NCBI GenBank assembly: GCA_030374765.1 | Contig: JARGXX010000098.1 | Location: forward strand, 1,240,001-1,304,000 | Source: Agarophyton chilense | Taxonomy: Eukaryota > Rhodophyta > Florideophyceae > Gracilariales > Gracilariaceae | DNA: 64,000 nucleotides | Direction: 5' to 3' | Part shown: piece after piece, positions 43,631 through 54,180 of the stretch | How positions within the stretch are numbered: the stretch's first letter is position 1 | Layout of the letters: every line of letters begins with the position of its first letter | Program-made: the position numbers and the translations under genes | The notes under the pieces: model-generated | What the model was told of the DNA's origin: nothing | Database searches by the model: none | What the model saw: the letters and a program-made list of their open reading frames with translations, nothing else

Positions 43631-44560
43631 GTGCTAAAATTTCTGATACTCAAAGATACGGGAAATTATAGCAAACGGGCTACGATCCCGCGAACCAAAA
43701 ATCTCACTCTTTCTGGCGGGAAACCGAAACAGTTCTGCACGCACGCAGTGTCAAGGTTCCCCCGAACAGGGGTGAGCGTTGGCATAGCAACACATGCACC
43801 TGTAAACTTCACCATGGAATCCTCTTCAACGGCCTCCATTTCTCTTGCTCGCAAATGCGCGCCCCCCTTGAAGACGACAGAAAAAGATGGCCCTTTCATT
43901 TGCAATAAGATCGAAACGAAGTGGATCATCAGGCAGTTCATGGCCCGCGATGCTCCATTCCAGAAAATGAAGACGCCGGAAGCTACTTTCGAACAATTCT
44001 CGCAGGATTGCTGTACCCGTCACATGACGGATGATTTCATCGCCTCGCAGGTAAAGGATTATGGGATTCTCTGGTGTCGGTGGCACATGGCAAAAACACA
44101 GAAGCGGCAAGTGCCATATATCGCGTTAACAGTACTGAAGCTCTCTAAAGCTGTGAAGATTGCGGAACCTTCCTCTGACGGCGATGATGACAATCCATTG
44201 GCTGCGGTACGTTCCGGTCATGAAACGAAGGACGCAAAGCATATTCTAGATCAAGCCGAAATCGAGTACAAGCACCGAGTGAAACGCCGTATCAAATCGA
44301 CGGATGAAGACGCCGTAAAAACCATGTCCCGCCAGCGAGAGTCTCGTAAAGAGAAGAAGCACCACATCGAAAAGAGTAAATCTGAGTACGCGAACCAGAA
44401 ACAGGCGTGAAAGCAGGCGAAGTTGCGTCTGATTGAAGAGCGCCATGCAACGGACGTGCAAACCTTGACGGCACAGACATTGGCTGCAAACGCTGCGGCA
44501 CCAAGCGTGAAAATAATTGCACGCCAGTGTGAGCAGTTTGAAGCGTTTTTCTCCATATAA
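43631..44560 (+). pseudogene. Transposon accessory protein gene (Harbinger-type second gene)
   Basis: Open for 259 codons to a TGA at 44408, then continuing in the same frame for about 50 codons to a TAA. Recognisable pieces are PFICNKIETKWIIRQFMARD then PFQKMKTPEATFEQFSQD, the latter probably part of a DNA-binding helical domain. An acidic hinge (SSDGDDDNP) and a long charged coil (SRQRESRKEKKHHIEKSKSE) follow. The gene converges on the DDE transposase at 44998-45929. Two-gene elements of this shape, a transposase plus a Myb/SANT-like partner with a coil, are typical of PIF/Harbinger. The first ATG is uncertain because the track-length frame starts with a non-ATG codon; an ATG lies at 43814. 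Confidence 0.4.
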
Positions 44561-44997
44561 GCAGTGCGGTGCAACGTTTCGAATCTGGAACCAACTACTC
44601 CGCTGCCTCTGCTGTTAGAATTGGAGTCGCGGGAAATGAACCCATCACTCCTCAGCAGGAATCCAAACGGCGATAAAGCGGCATCGACAAACGCGCCGCC
44701 TGCTTCTAAAGAGTATAGAAGATCCGGGTGGAGTTCGGCGGGGTCTGGGGACGAGCCCAGACGGGGTCAGGGGCTCGTGCCCTCGAAGAATCTTCATGTC
44801 TCGACATGTACGTGTGGCAAGTTTATGCTACTTGAAAGGGAGGTGGTGGTGGTGGAACCAGAGTGTGGAGGGATCTTGTGTGAAGCGCTTTATCGAAGTA
44901 AGCTACTCATCGCTGCTTTCAGCCCGTACCAGCTTCTCCTGATATCGTTATTGCGTCTGGAAGGCTTCGCCACGTCTTTCGAAGCGCCAGATAGCTA

Positions 44998-45929
44998 TCA
45001 TCGCAGCCCTGGAGAACGCTCTAGGGAACAGGCGTTTTCCAGCGCCCACCTCCCGAAGAAGATTATATGCCGATTGATTATATACCCTATCCTCCACTCT
45101 TTCACCATCCTTTTCTTCCTTATATCGCGGTTTTGTGCGCCCCTGAAGTGCCACTCGGTGGTTTTGTTGGCCTTGAAGGGCACCAACATGTCCCCGTCAC
45201 CAGCGAAGCCCATGTCCGCCATACCATGCTGCCCTTCGGAGAGGTATGCGTCACTATTTTGGTACACATCAGAGTCTACATAGAGCGTAAGGTCGCTCTC
45301 TTCCCTCTTGTCCGTGATCGCTAGACGAAAAAAAGGGCCGAATAGGTCGCAATACACGAAAAGTGCAAATACGTGTTTGCGCTTGTAACCGTCGTATGCG
45401 CGTTCTTGTTCATGGTCATCGCCGGGCCTGAACCTCTTTTCCTTGTTACCATCTACGAAAAACACTCACTGCGGTAATCCGACTACGAGACCCTCTATCT
45501 TCTTCCGTTCATGTTCATCGGGCCAACGTATGAGAGGGAGTCAACTGCACGTACCGCCTTGAAGACGCCGAAGGAAGCGTGGCGGAAGTAGTTCGAAACC
45601 GTACCACAAGACCCGTCGAACTTCATCGCGGCCTGTTTTACGCCAACACCGCCCTCGTTCGGGCCCTCTAAAACGAAGAGGAAGAGAAAGAGTATCTTTT
45701 CTGTCCGTAGTCTGCCCTTCCGATGTCGCCGCATGCTGTTTGTTTCATCGCTTAAATCATGACGCACGTTGATGGCCTGCTCTAGTTCAGGGTGCACGAG
45801 ATCCAGAAGGTCGTCAAACTCCTCAAGACTGAGGTGGATGAGTTTATCAAAGAAACCTACGTCGGGATCTTCGTTTCGCACGCACGCATAGAACGCGCTG
45901 TGCTTGCGTCGCGCGTATGTTGCCTTCAC
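44998..45929 (-). pseudogene. DDE_4-type transposase of a two-gene element
   Basis: The N-terminal part (45929-45515) includes FFDKLIHLSLEEFDDLLDLV, RLRTEKILFLFLFVLEGP and MKFDGSCGTVSNYFRHA, the helix-turn-helix entry of Harbinger-like enzymes. A shift near 45515 and a TGA near 45468 follow within ERKKIEGLVVGLPQ-stop-VFFVDGN. The catalytic part has FFVDGNKEKRFRPGDD (first Asp), GYKRKHVFALFVYCDLFG, MGFAGDGDMLVPFKANK (second Asp) and RKKRMVKEWRIGYI (Glu), ending about 44998. All three acidic positions are visible, but the shift and stop inactivate it. Confidence 0.65.
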
Positions 45930-47050
45930 GTGTCCATCGGCAGTGTGTCCACGAGCAGGGCTTTAGAGGGCTTTTTCTGAACTCGATACATCCTCTTGCT
46001 TTTGCATGCAGCGCGTGGCATGAAGAGAGGAGGAATGGGCTAGAAGTTGGGCAATGCGTGCTGAAACGGCTGCTGTCAGCTGCATAAGCATCATGCCTCT
46101 GATATCATCGTTGTCCATGGTCTATGATAGGTAGCAAATCTTTTGATTGGATGCACTGTGTCGCGCACACTCTCTGAAACAACAGCAGAAATTGCTAGCG
46201 AGCTGTTATTTTGGAATACGAACAGCTGAAATACTGGCCTTTAGTTGTACCAGATTTTTTCTTAGTTAAAAACCTCTAATATTCTACGAATAAATAAATG
46301 CGCCCCACGCCTGTAACCAAACCAAGAAACCGTGGTATTCCCTGCCCCCAATCAGGACCTTTCAGATAAGCGTGGTTAATTAGCTTTAATGTGCGTACTT
46401 CGTCGTACGCTCTGTTCAAAACTTTCAGTTTTTTTTAATCAAACATAGTTGCACCGACAAAAAATAAAGCCATTTCTCAATGCAACATGGTCTGCATTCA
46501 CTCGTAAAACCCCTTTGAACAAACCCTCTCGTTTCATTCTACAACTTTGCCAACACCTGAACTCTCTCCCCGCCCCTCTCCCTTCCATTAACGCAAATCG
46601 TCTGGAGAGCGCTGTGAAATGAATACTAGCGATGAAATCCATCTCGCCATTCCATTGCGACAAACCCCAGAAACGCACCCCATTTCTGTAGCTCCTGATA
46701 TTCATTCTGTAACAAGCACTCTTAACACTCTCGGCACTTCCAAAGACTTTAGTTTTTACGACCCTACTCCAAATCCTTTTTGGTAAACTTCTGTTTCATT
46801 CTTGGCAGAGGCGCTTACGCCGTACAATTAGTCTTTTTAGAAAAAGGCTGAACGATTGAGAAGGGTGTATTTCTTTTTTCTTTCGAAGAAAGTCAAAGCT
46901 TTGTAGAGGATCATTAACGGTTGGAATCTCTTTATTCGAAACAAAAGGTAGGGTGAATTACTCTTATAGCTCGTAATGTTTCTGCATACCGAGAGCTTCC
47001 GTGGCCTAAATATTGCTCACTGCGTTAGTCGCAAAAAACAAGTGCAAGAT
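45930..47050. other. A+T-rich spacer, nothing recognised
   Basis: Only chance open frames (for example 46439-46705 minus) are present. Terminal repeats of the neighbouring element were looked for here and not found. Confidence 0.35.
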
Positions 47051-47070
47051 GATTTCTTTGCCTAGAAGAG

Positions 47071-48154
47071 GACGGAAATAGCAAATCTCGAGTTTCTTAA
47101 TAATAATACGTCTGTAAACGAGTTGGTAAAGAAGCTAAATTTCACGGACAAGAGGAGTGTTTCAGAAATAGTATGTGGAAAAAGAGAGTTGTGCGACAAC
47201 CAGCCGTATGCTGAGAGTTCTGTTATGGATCGGGAAAAAGTGCATAAAAATATGTTCCATTCACTTTGAATGATTTAGAGTGATATGTAATCTTACTGCA
47301 TGACGATGAGCATGGTGAAAGTGCACTGAGGCATGCTTTAGGAAAGAAGTTGACGACTGTGGAATTGGACTGCGGTGTCTCGCGATATTCGTTCTGGAAG
47401 GTAGTAGAAAGACGTTTCAATGACGACACGGTGGATTTTAAAGAAGATTTTAGTAAACGCTTAGAAGAAATCTTTTGCAACTCTAGGCCTTTTTTCGGGA
47501 TGCTGATGTGTGGGAGAATCAGTTCAATGGAGAAAAAGAAAAATTCAAAATAATCAGGACAAACAAGCCAAAATCTGGTGAGAACGATGTGTCTCGCATA
47601 TACATCTTTCTGTGATTGAAAACGAATTGGGAGATCACCGTGTAATTTAAGCGCGCTCTGATATTTCTTCATGTCTGAAGAATAGGAACGTCGAATGAAG
47701 CGAAGGATCTTGCGGTGAATGCGTCAAAGTTAGTCAAAGACGACGAGGCAGGGTATGAAAGATGGGCCCTGGAAGGGAACAAAGGTGGTTCACTCTCACT
47801 GCGAAGGAGAAGTTTGAGGAAAAGAAGCAAAAGTAACAGCTACCAAATTGATGAAGTTTCGAAGAGGATTGAGGATTTGAACCGGATTTCGGAGGAACAG
47901 AATAAGATTTTCCTGGAGCACTTGGCTCATGAGAGAGTGATAAGTTCAGGTGCGAAGAAAAAGGAGGAAGATATGCTAATAGATGATTTAGGGAAAGAAG
48001 TCAAGTTTCGACAGTACTTGACTGAAAATTGAAGCCAAATAAAGCAAGCTACAGATCTGAACGACATAGAGCTTGTGAATATGCTGGAAGACAGTCATTC
48101 AAGACTGCTGAAGAGGTTCAAGCGGTTTTGTGATGAGAAAGATGAGAAAGACTG
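47071..48154 (+). pseudogene. Transposon accessory DNA-binding-type gene, copy B
   Basis: Plus-strand pieces in changing phase: LEFLNNNTSVNELVKKLNF near 47090, FTLNDLE-stop-YVILLHDD near 47258, then VSRYSFWKVVERRFNDDTVD, FKEDFSKRLEEIFCNSRPFF, and in 47715-48032 a basic to coiled tail (SLRKRSKSNSYQIDEVSKRI). The order of motifs, FxLND, xxLLxDxxxxxxAL, WKVVExRFND, FxxxLxEI and a terminal coil, parallels copy A at 31.0-32.1 kb. Several stops and shifts show it is dead. No transposase lies within 1 kb on either side. Confidence 0.45.
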
Positions 48155-49288
48155 ATACTCAACGATTTGTCCTATTGAATATGTAGTTTGTTTGATACCT
48201 TCACACACTTTTCTTTTTCGTTGTGCGCTTTCTCTTGTGCTCTCGGTCAATCAGATAAACCATCTTGACCAAAATGTGTTCCCCCGTCAACTCACCTAAC
48301 GTTTCACCAGTATTCCTTGCAAACCTCAGCGCGCGACTATATTAGGATTGCGTCGCTGCATTTTTATACACCGTGCCCTTCTACACTTTTTTGTTAGTGT
48401 TCACGCCCTCCCGCCCATCGCTTTCTTCGCATTTCTATGTTCCATCGTGCACAAGATGTTTTCGATTTCACAAATCACGACCGTTCTTCTCGTACAATGG
48501 TCTTTTATGCGTCCTTGGAGGAAGGAGAGTACATCAAGAAGCCCTAATGCTGTGTTACAATCGAGATCTTCTGCAAAGGCGGGGGAAAGTCACTAGAGTC
48601 ATCTAGGAAGCTTTCAATCCTACCATCAAACTTCTTTGTGTTAGTGACCTCAAATACTGTGAAGCGACCATTCTTCAATAAACCGATTATCTTCGGACGT
48701 AGTAAAGCACTTTCATAACCAAGGTGTTCCAGAATTGGGCGTAGTGTGAATCGAGGCATTTGAGAGCGCCGGATTAGTGGAGTTGGCCCCATCAAACTCG
48801 CCAGAATAAGGCAGAATCGGCACTGATGCGCATGGATTTTCGGCAACCTTCTCATGCATTCGCGAAGCGCTGTTAGCTATTCTCGTCGCGTGCTTGTCAC
48901 GCGCAACACCCAAAATAAGCTATTCGGAAACTGCACTTTCTGGTGGTGTGTTGCCTCAGCATTAGTGTCCTTCTTAGAAGCATGGGGTATACAATCTTGA
49001 TTCTGCCACGATTTGTGGTCTTTCACGCTGTTGTCAAAATCCCAACAAAGATCCTTAGCCGTAAGATCATAGATTACCGAGCCGCGTTGGATTCGTAATC
49101 ATACTCTGAAGCTTGCTCCATAATCCTCGGAGCCATCCCGCAGCGAGTACTTAAAAAATTCTGGCGTTGCTTTCTCTTCAAAAACCCCTCAACCATCCAG
49201 CCCATCAATCCGTTATACGAAAGCATAGCATTACCTTCCTAATCAAAAAGAAGAATGGATTTCTTGACCTCACGTTGAATCTGAGCCG
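48155..49288. other. Spacer with a short minus-strand coding-like piece
   Basis: On the minus strand 48855-48544 reads PRFTLRPILEHLGYESALL and RFTVFEVTNTKKFDGRIESF, which looks like protein sequence with a disrupted upstream part. No family was recognised. The rest is featureless. Confidence 0.25.
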
Positions 49289-49837
49289 TTGCTGTGCAGG
49301 TACTTGAGCACTTTTAGCATGCAGTGCAAAAGAAATACGTTAAGCTCGTTGAACCAATGGGTGCATTTGCATAAGAGCCATGAGAACGAGGACAGAGCCG
49401 CCTATGAAAAGCGGTATGAAAATTCAGAAATCGGCGCCATTCACGAAGGCGGAAGAGAATTGGATGACGTTGGGGTGCCTTGAACGACTCATGGCCTGAA
49501 TCTTACGAATGATGTCCTCGAGAAAAGCCTGCAACCACCCGAGTTCGACGAACAGGATGTCCGCCTCCCCGTTTATTTGGCACCGTCAGGGCCGGTAGAA
49601 ATAGGCACAAGGGCCCTGGGCGACAAGGTCGCGGAGCTCATAGCCGGAGGCGGTGGAACGGAGGCAGCAAAGTGCATTATACGACGCAATGGAAAGCAGA
49701 GCGGAAAGAGTGGAGAGGCTTGCAGTTGGCAGATTTTCCGCTGCGGAAAGCGAGACGGTAAGTGTGGAAAGGGTGCAAATGGTTGGGGAAGGCGCAGCGA
49801 GTGGAGGGAAAGAGCGCTGCGCTCCACGGAGTTATAG
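49289..49837 (+). pseudogene. Unassigned decayed gene, C-terminal side
   Basis: One plus-strand phase holds ENEDRAAYEKRYENSEIGAI and HEGGRELDDVGVP, a TGA at 49481, then LEKSLQPPEFDEQDVRLPVY and ALGDKVAELIAGGGGTEAAK before a basic, Gly-rich end at 49837. Composition becomes markedly G+C-rich from about 49560, unlike the surroundings. The sequence looks like a real protein with one stop, but I cannot name it. It lies directly left of the paired palindromes at 50062-50098. Confidence 0.35.
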
Positions 49838-50042
49838 CGCGCGAGAGTGGCGGTGTCTGCAAGCCACTGGTGGTGGCGCCGTTGTGCGCCGTGCCCCCAG
49901 AGGTCGTTGTCCTGGATGCCCGCAGCCGGCTGCCACGCGTCATCGTTGTTTGGCCTTTTTTGCTTTCATTCTCGCGATGCGCTGCACTACGCCGCGCTTT
50001 GCATCTCATCGCCCGTGCGAAGTGCAAGGCGCATGTCTAAGT

Positions 50043-50098
50043 TCTACACGCCGTGTGGAATGGCCTCACATGAGGCCAGCTTGGCCTCCTATGAGGCC
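50043..50098 (-). repeat. Paired GGCCTC...GAGGCC palindromes with CGTGTAG box, copy 3
   Basis: Two 16-bp palindromes, GGCCTCACATGAGGCC (50062-50077) and GGCCTCCTATGAGGCC (50083-50098), lie 5 bp apart. On the minus strand CGTGTAGA (50050-50043) follows the first after exactly 11 bases, the same spacing and box type as copy 2. The second palindrome has no such box on its right side. Confidence 0.75.
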
Positions 50099-50232
50099 AG
50101 AACTATTTTCAAAAAAATTAGTAAAACTCGCTGGCTTCCATTTTGCAGCAGTTCATTCTATTCTCTAATTAAAAACATAATTTTCTAACCATGTTCCTTC
50201 TGCTTTAAAGTACAGTCTTTAGAAATTTATCT

Positions 50233-50305
50233 TCAGTAAGAGCAGCTCAGTGGTTTCAAGACCGCTCAGAGACTGATAAACACAGGGTTCAAACCTCGCT
50301 GAGTT
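50233..50305 (+). ncRNA. tRNA-like sequence (tRNA pseudogene or SINE head)
   Basis: AGCTCAGTGGTTT (about 50244-50256) resembles the A box of a tRNA gene, and GGTTCAAACC (50286-50295) is a good B box, about 30 bp later. The T arm pairs for only three base pairs and the acceptor ends do not pair well. A functional tRNA is therefore unlikely. Confidence 0.35.
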
Positions 50306-51049
50306 TAATGTAACTCGAAAACTCCTACGGGAGCTGGACTAATTCTAAAATTTTATTGTTATATAGGAACCCATTTGCGTCCACTTGGACAGCAGACAAA
50401 ATAAGATAACATCCGCTAAAAGAATTGTTTCGTCAACGACGATTAATATATCTAGTAAGTTGGATAACGCGGCTTGAATTAGTAGTGGCCTTAACGTAAT
50501 TTGAACTTTTGTTTTATGCTTTTAACATTTCCTCTACAAAGCTTTAAAAACGCATGTTGACACACGACCATCAATGACGTTGACTCAATGTTTCTCAAAA
50601 TATGATGAATGTCAAGCAGATGATCTATAAGAAAATCACTATTGGTTTCAATGTAATATATATAAACATCGGTATCATCGTACTTTCTGCACTCTAAACA
50701 AGCAAGTCTTGATTTGTAAGTGGTGTTTGTAGACTTTGCATCGTCCTCGATATGTTTGAGACGTCAAAGAACCATCTAATTTCCTTCGTTTTCGATTGGT
50801 CTCCATTAAATGAATGCTGGTACCATCCATGTGTGAGTTTTCTATTTCATCTTTCTCCTTATTTTTCTTTTTATAGTTCGAAAAGCGTCCCAGTTCTTAT
50901 CTATTAATCCTTTTCCTAGATTACAATAGAAAGTATGCTGTGTTTCCGTATACACCCTTGTAAAGATTTGAAGACTCGACCACGCACAATGAAAGCAAAG
51001 AATTATTCACTCTAAAAGACCATTCTTTCACTTCAACCTTCTTTTCCAT

Positions 51050-52689
51050 ATTCAGCTCATCTTGACTTGACCTAGCATATCAATTCCTGAACAAAAAGAA
51101 TAGTACTCCTCAAAAACCTCTGGAATAGCAATTGTAAGCGGAATTTTCTTTGTTATTCCATCAGTTGTCCTCTATCTTTCACTAGAAATAGGAGTTCTTG
51201 GTTGGGTACTGCTACAAGTGCTGATGAAATTTCTCCTTTCACGGTCCACCCAGAGCACAAACATCATCTTTCGATCCAATACAGACAGTTTCGCGACCAT
51301 TGTCACGTGCTGGCCTCGTGCCGTCACCGTAAGTTGGGAAAGATGTTCAATAGGAAACGTTCTGGTGGCTGTTTTTATAACCCCAATAAATCGCTTTCTT
51401 CTTTTTAAAAGTTCATTAGCTGTTTCAATAGATGAAAAATATGAATCGGCACAAACAATTCGATCAATTGCGAACCAATTTTCAACAAGTCTCATTAAAA
51501 CGCTGCGCCATACGCATGTTCCGATTCAAAAGGCTGTACATCTGGTTGCGTAGCTCCCGTCGTGATTTCTTTTTTTAGAATAATTCCACTCCTTCTACAA
51601 CACACTGTCTTTAACTAACAATCATATTCAGGTTTCCTATCAAGAGCAGTGGAGTGTGGAAGTCAAATTTCAATCCAGTTCCGTCCAAGTCCATACCAAC
51701 GTGACATTTTTTCTTCCACGCACAAAATGCGTGACGGAGTGACGGAAGCTTTTCGATAGTCATTTATAGCTTTCACAAACTCAGAAACGAATGACCACCT
51801 GCATTCATCTGATTTTTGATCGTTTTCAGAGCCACTTAAACGATAAAGCGCCGTATATGCTGGAAGCGATTTCGTGATATGATCTTTCCGAGCTGCGAAG
51901 ATTCAATACATTTAGAAAAAGTGTGTTTAGACCAAAGCGATCTTCTATTTGAAAACTTAAAGCGTGTCATTTACACCATCAAACCGAAAAAACTCAAAAT
52001 TAAACCCCATGTAGTCTGCTTTAAGCCTTTTCCCTCCAGCCGAGAGTTTGTAGATCGAACTATTTTTTCAAAATGAGCTACTGGAAACATCCGCATGAGG
52101 AAGTCGTGCGGAGAGAGTCCCGAGGGTGCATGAATGGCCGAGATAAAACATCCAACAGGTCCCGTGACTTTTCATTGATGCATTTGCACTGGACCATTCA
52201 CAGTCAAAGATACCTTTTCCGTTGTCCATTTCTTTGAATAAACTTCCAAAAAGCTGTCTTGCGTGTCACTGTTTGTCACAGTAAAAGGGCTCAACTGACT
52301 CATTGTGTGACTGTCATCGCCGTCTGTGACAGTATGGTGCTCTTCATTTTTCGAATCTTTGTTCGTAAAGGAAGCACCATTTATCTCCACGTTCTAATTG
52401 ATGGCTTCTTGAGCAGTTTCCTGAACCGTGCCTTGATCCCGGCTTTAAGTTAGCAAAGTTTGATATTACATTCTTTCTTGCGACCAGGTAGCTCGAAGTT
52501 TATCGTGATAAAAGTTTGTCTCCGATTATTTTTGACAACAACGTCCACTTCTGAGACAATTCCGCTAACCAGAATCGTCTTCCATTGGGTTCCAAAGGAG
52601 CGTTTACAGTCGCTCTCTGATGTGATGAGACGCGCACGGGTGTTTACTCTGTTTCCCACTACACGACGGGGATCCATGGATGATGACAT
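51050..52689 (-). pseudogene. piggyBac-like transposase, full-length remnant
   Basis: From the ATG at 52689 the minus strand encodes a small domain (QWKTILVSGIVSEVDVVV, then TFITINFELPGRKKE), like the N-terminal module that precedes oomycete piggyBac-type enzymes. Frames are badly broken through 52450-51700, with pieces such as KKKCHVGMDLDG. A better preserved C-terminal core follows (51530-51172): TGATQPDVQPFESEHAYGAA, NWFAIDRIVCADSYFSSIET, KRRKRFIGVIKTATRTFPI and MFVLWVDRERRNFISTCSS. The DSYFS segment holds a family catalytic Asp. Many stops and shifts are present. The tail (EVFEEYYSFCSGIDMLGQVK) reaches about 51050. Confidence 0.6.
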
Positions 52690-52838
52690 ATTTGATAAAT
52701 TATGAAAGAATGAAGTAAAGATGATGTGGTTTACAGGTTATGAACGATCATTCGTGATCTTTGAGGTTGATGAAAGAAAAAAAAAAGAGTATTGAAAACG
52801 TCTAGGCACCAAAATTTGTGGTCGTACAGACACTGGTG

Positions 52839-52868
52839 TCTATACGATAACTGGCCTCATATGAGGCC
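52839..52868 (-). repeat. GGCCTCATATGAGGCC palindrome with CGTATAG box, copy 4
   Basis: The perfect palindrome is 52853-52868. On the minus strand CGTATAGA (52846-52839) follows after exactly 6 bases, as in copy 1. It continues CACCAG, shared with copy 2. It stands about 165 bp before the ATG of the piggyBac-like gene and points at it. Confidence 0.75.
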
Positions 52869-53209
52869 GAAATTACATCATCGATAATTTTTGTACACTT
52901 TTTCAATTTCCTTACTTTTTTGTGCATAGCTTCGGGAGAAGTAGCAGGAAGACGTTTAACGTCTACAATCTAGATCCTGAAACGGGAAAAGATGATTCCT
53001 GGAGTATCTTCATCATAATTGCGTGAGGATAGATCTCAAATCTCAATGCCTTCCACACCTGTGCTTGGGTCAGCACCAGGAATGTCGATCGGAGGGATCT
53101 TTTCTGATGAAGCAACTGGCCAGTTCGAAGGAATTGTATTTCAGTTGCAGTGGCTCAAGTAACAGGCAGAAATCTTTTCAGGTATGAGAATGGATTGCGG
53201 CTGGAGACG
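52869..53209. other. Spacer, nothing recognised
   Basis: No gene or repeat was identified. Confidence 0.4.
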
Positions 53210-54180
53210 GGGCGTTAATAGTGTGTAGTCGGAGCGCCAATGAGGACAGGACGCCGGAGCTTCAAAGAAACAATGATCTCAATTAGTTCTTCCAGCTTTT
53301 TGAAAGAAGAAGCTGCCTCTGTACCGGATCCTGAACTCTCTCGTACGCAGTGAGAAACATTCCCCGTACATATCCCGTACCAGGCCTTGAACTATTCGTC
53401 TAACTTATTTAGTTCGAAACTAGACAGTATCGTCGCCCTCTCCTCTCTATCCTCCCTCTTCTCCATGTAGAAGTTGTGCGACATCACATAAATGCAAACC
53501 ATTTGAACGCATTTAGACACGTTGTAGTTAACCATTTTCTTCATGATTCTCTACTTCTGCTGCAATACACCGAACGCTTGCTCCACGTGCATTTGTAAAG
53601 AAGATATGGGAAAATGGAAGCCATCTTCGTACCAAGTTCGAACTTGGGATGCAGGAGGTGTAGTCATAAAACTCTCTGTACACACATACGCCTCATCACC
53701 AACAATAAAAAACTCTATCCGCAGTCCCAGGCTTTTCAAATAATTCGATAGTGTATAAGCAGCATATGGCAGTGCATCATGAGTTGAGCCCACACATAGT
53801 GCCGAAAAGAGCAAAAAGCGATAGTTTGAGTTCACCACAGCCTGCACAGGTAGTATATAAAATCCTTTACCGCACCAAAATTTCGCAGCATTATTTGGCG
53901 TCTTTATCTGAATTAGGATCCCATCGATTGCTCCGATACAACCAGTGAACGGGCTTGCAGGAAAACGAATTGTTTTAAAGCTAGACGACAGCTTATAAAG
54001 ATCATCAAAATTGGAGGGCAAACTGGGTAGGTCAGGAGATTGGTCAAGCGCTGTACAAGTCTCCTCGAATATGTAGTACACTGTAGACTTATGTGAGCGA
54101 AATAATTGATAGACATCACAAACGCCCCCCCCGGCCAACATCCGGAGAATACCTACGAGCCAGATTTCGGTTCAATCGTC
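53210..54180 (-). pseudogene. PIF/Harbinger transposase, copy 2
   Basis: The minus-strand frame 54141-53551 is open for 196 codons. It has SHKSTVYYIFEETCTAL, GCIGAIDGILIQIKTP (first Asp), FYILPVQAVVNSNYRFLLFS, CVGSTHDALPY, FFIVGDEAYVCTESFM (second Asp) and SLQMHVEQAFGVLQQK (Glu). After a TAG it goes on in frame as RIMKKMVNYNVSKCVQMV and VMSHNFYMEKRE, and ends with a KLEELIEIIVSLKLRRP tail near 53210. The N-terminal helix-turn-helix half is missing or unrecognisable upstream. The catalytic triad is complete. It is clearly related to copy 1 at 37.7-38.9 kb but not a close copy. Confidence 0.75.

Larger units (their letters stand above)
50083..52868 (-). mobile_element. Candidate piggyBac-like element bounded by 16-bp palindromes
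   Basis: The decayed piggyBac-like gene (51050-52689, minus) lies between the palindrome at 50083-50098 and that at 52853-52868. If the palindromes mark the ends, the element is 2786 bp. No TTAA duplication is obvious at either side, so the boundaries are tentative. Confidence 0.35.

Noticed and set aside
44564..45283. 239-codon plus-strand open frame
   Set aside because: It lies opposite the DDE transposase and its translation has no domain; the minus strand carries the recognisable catalytic motifs.
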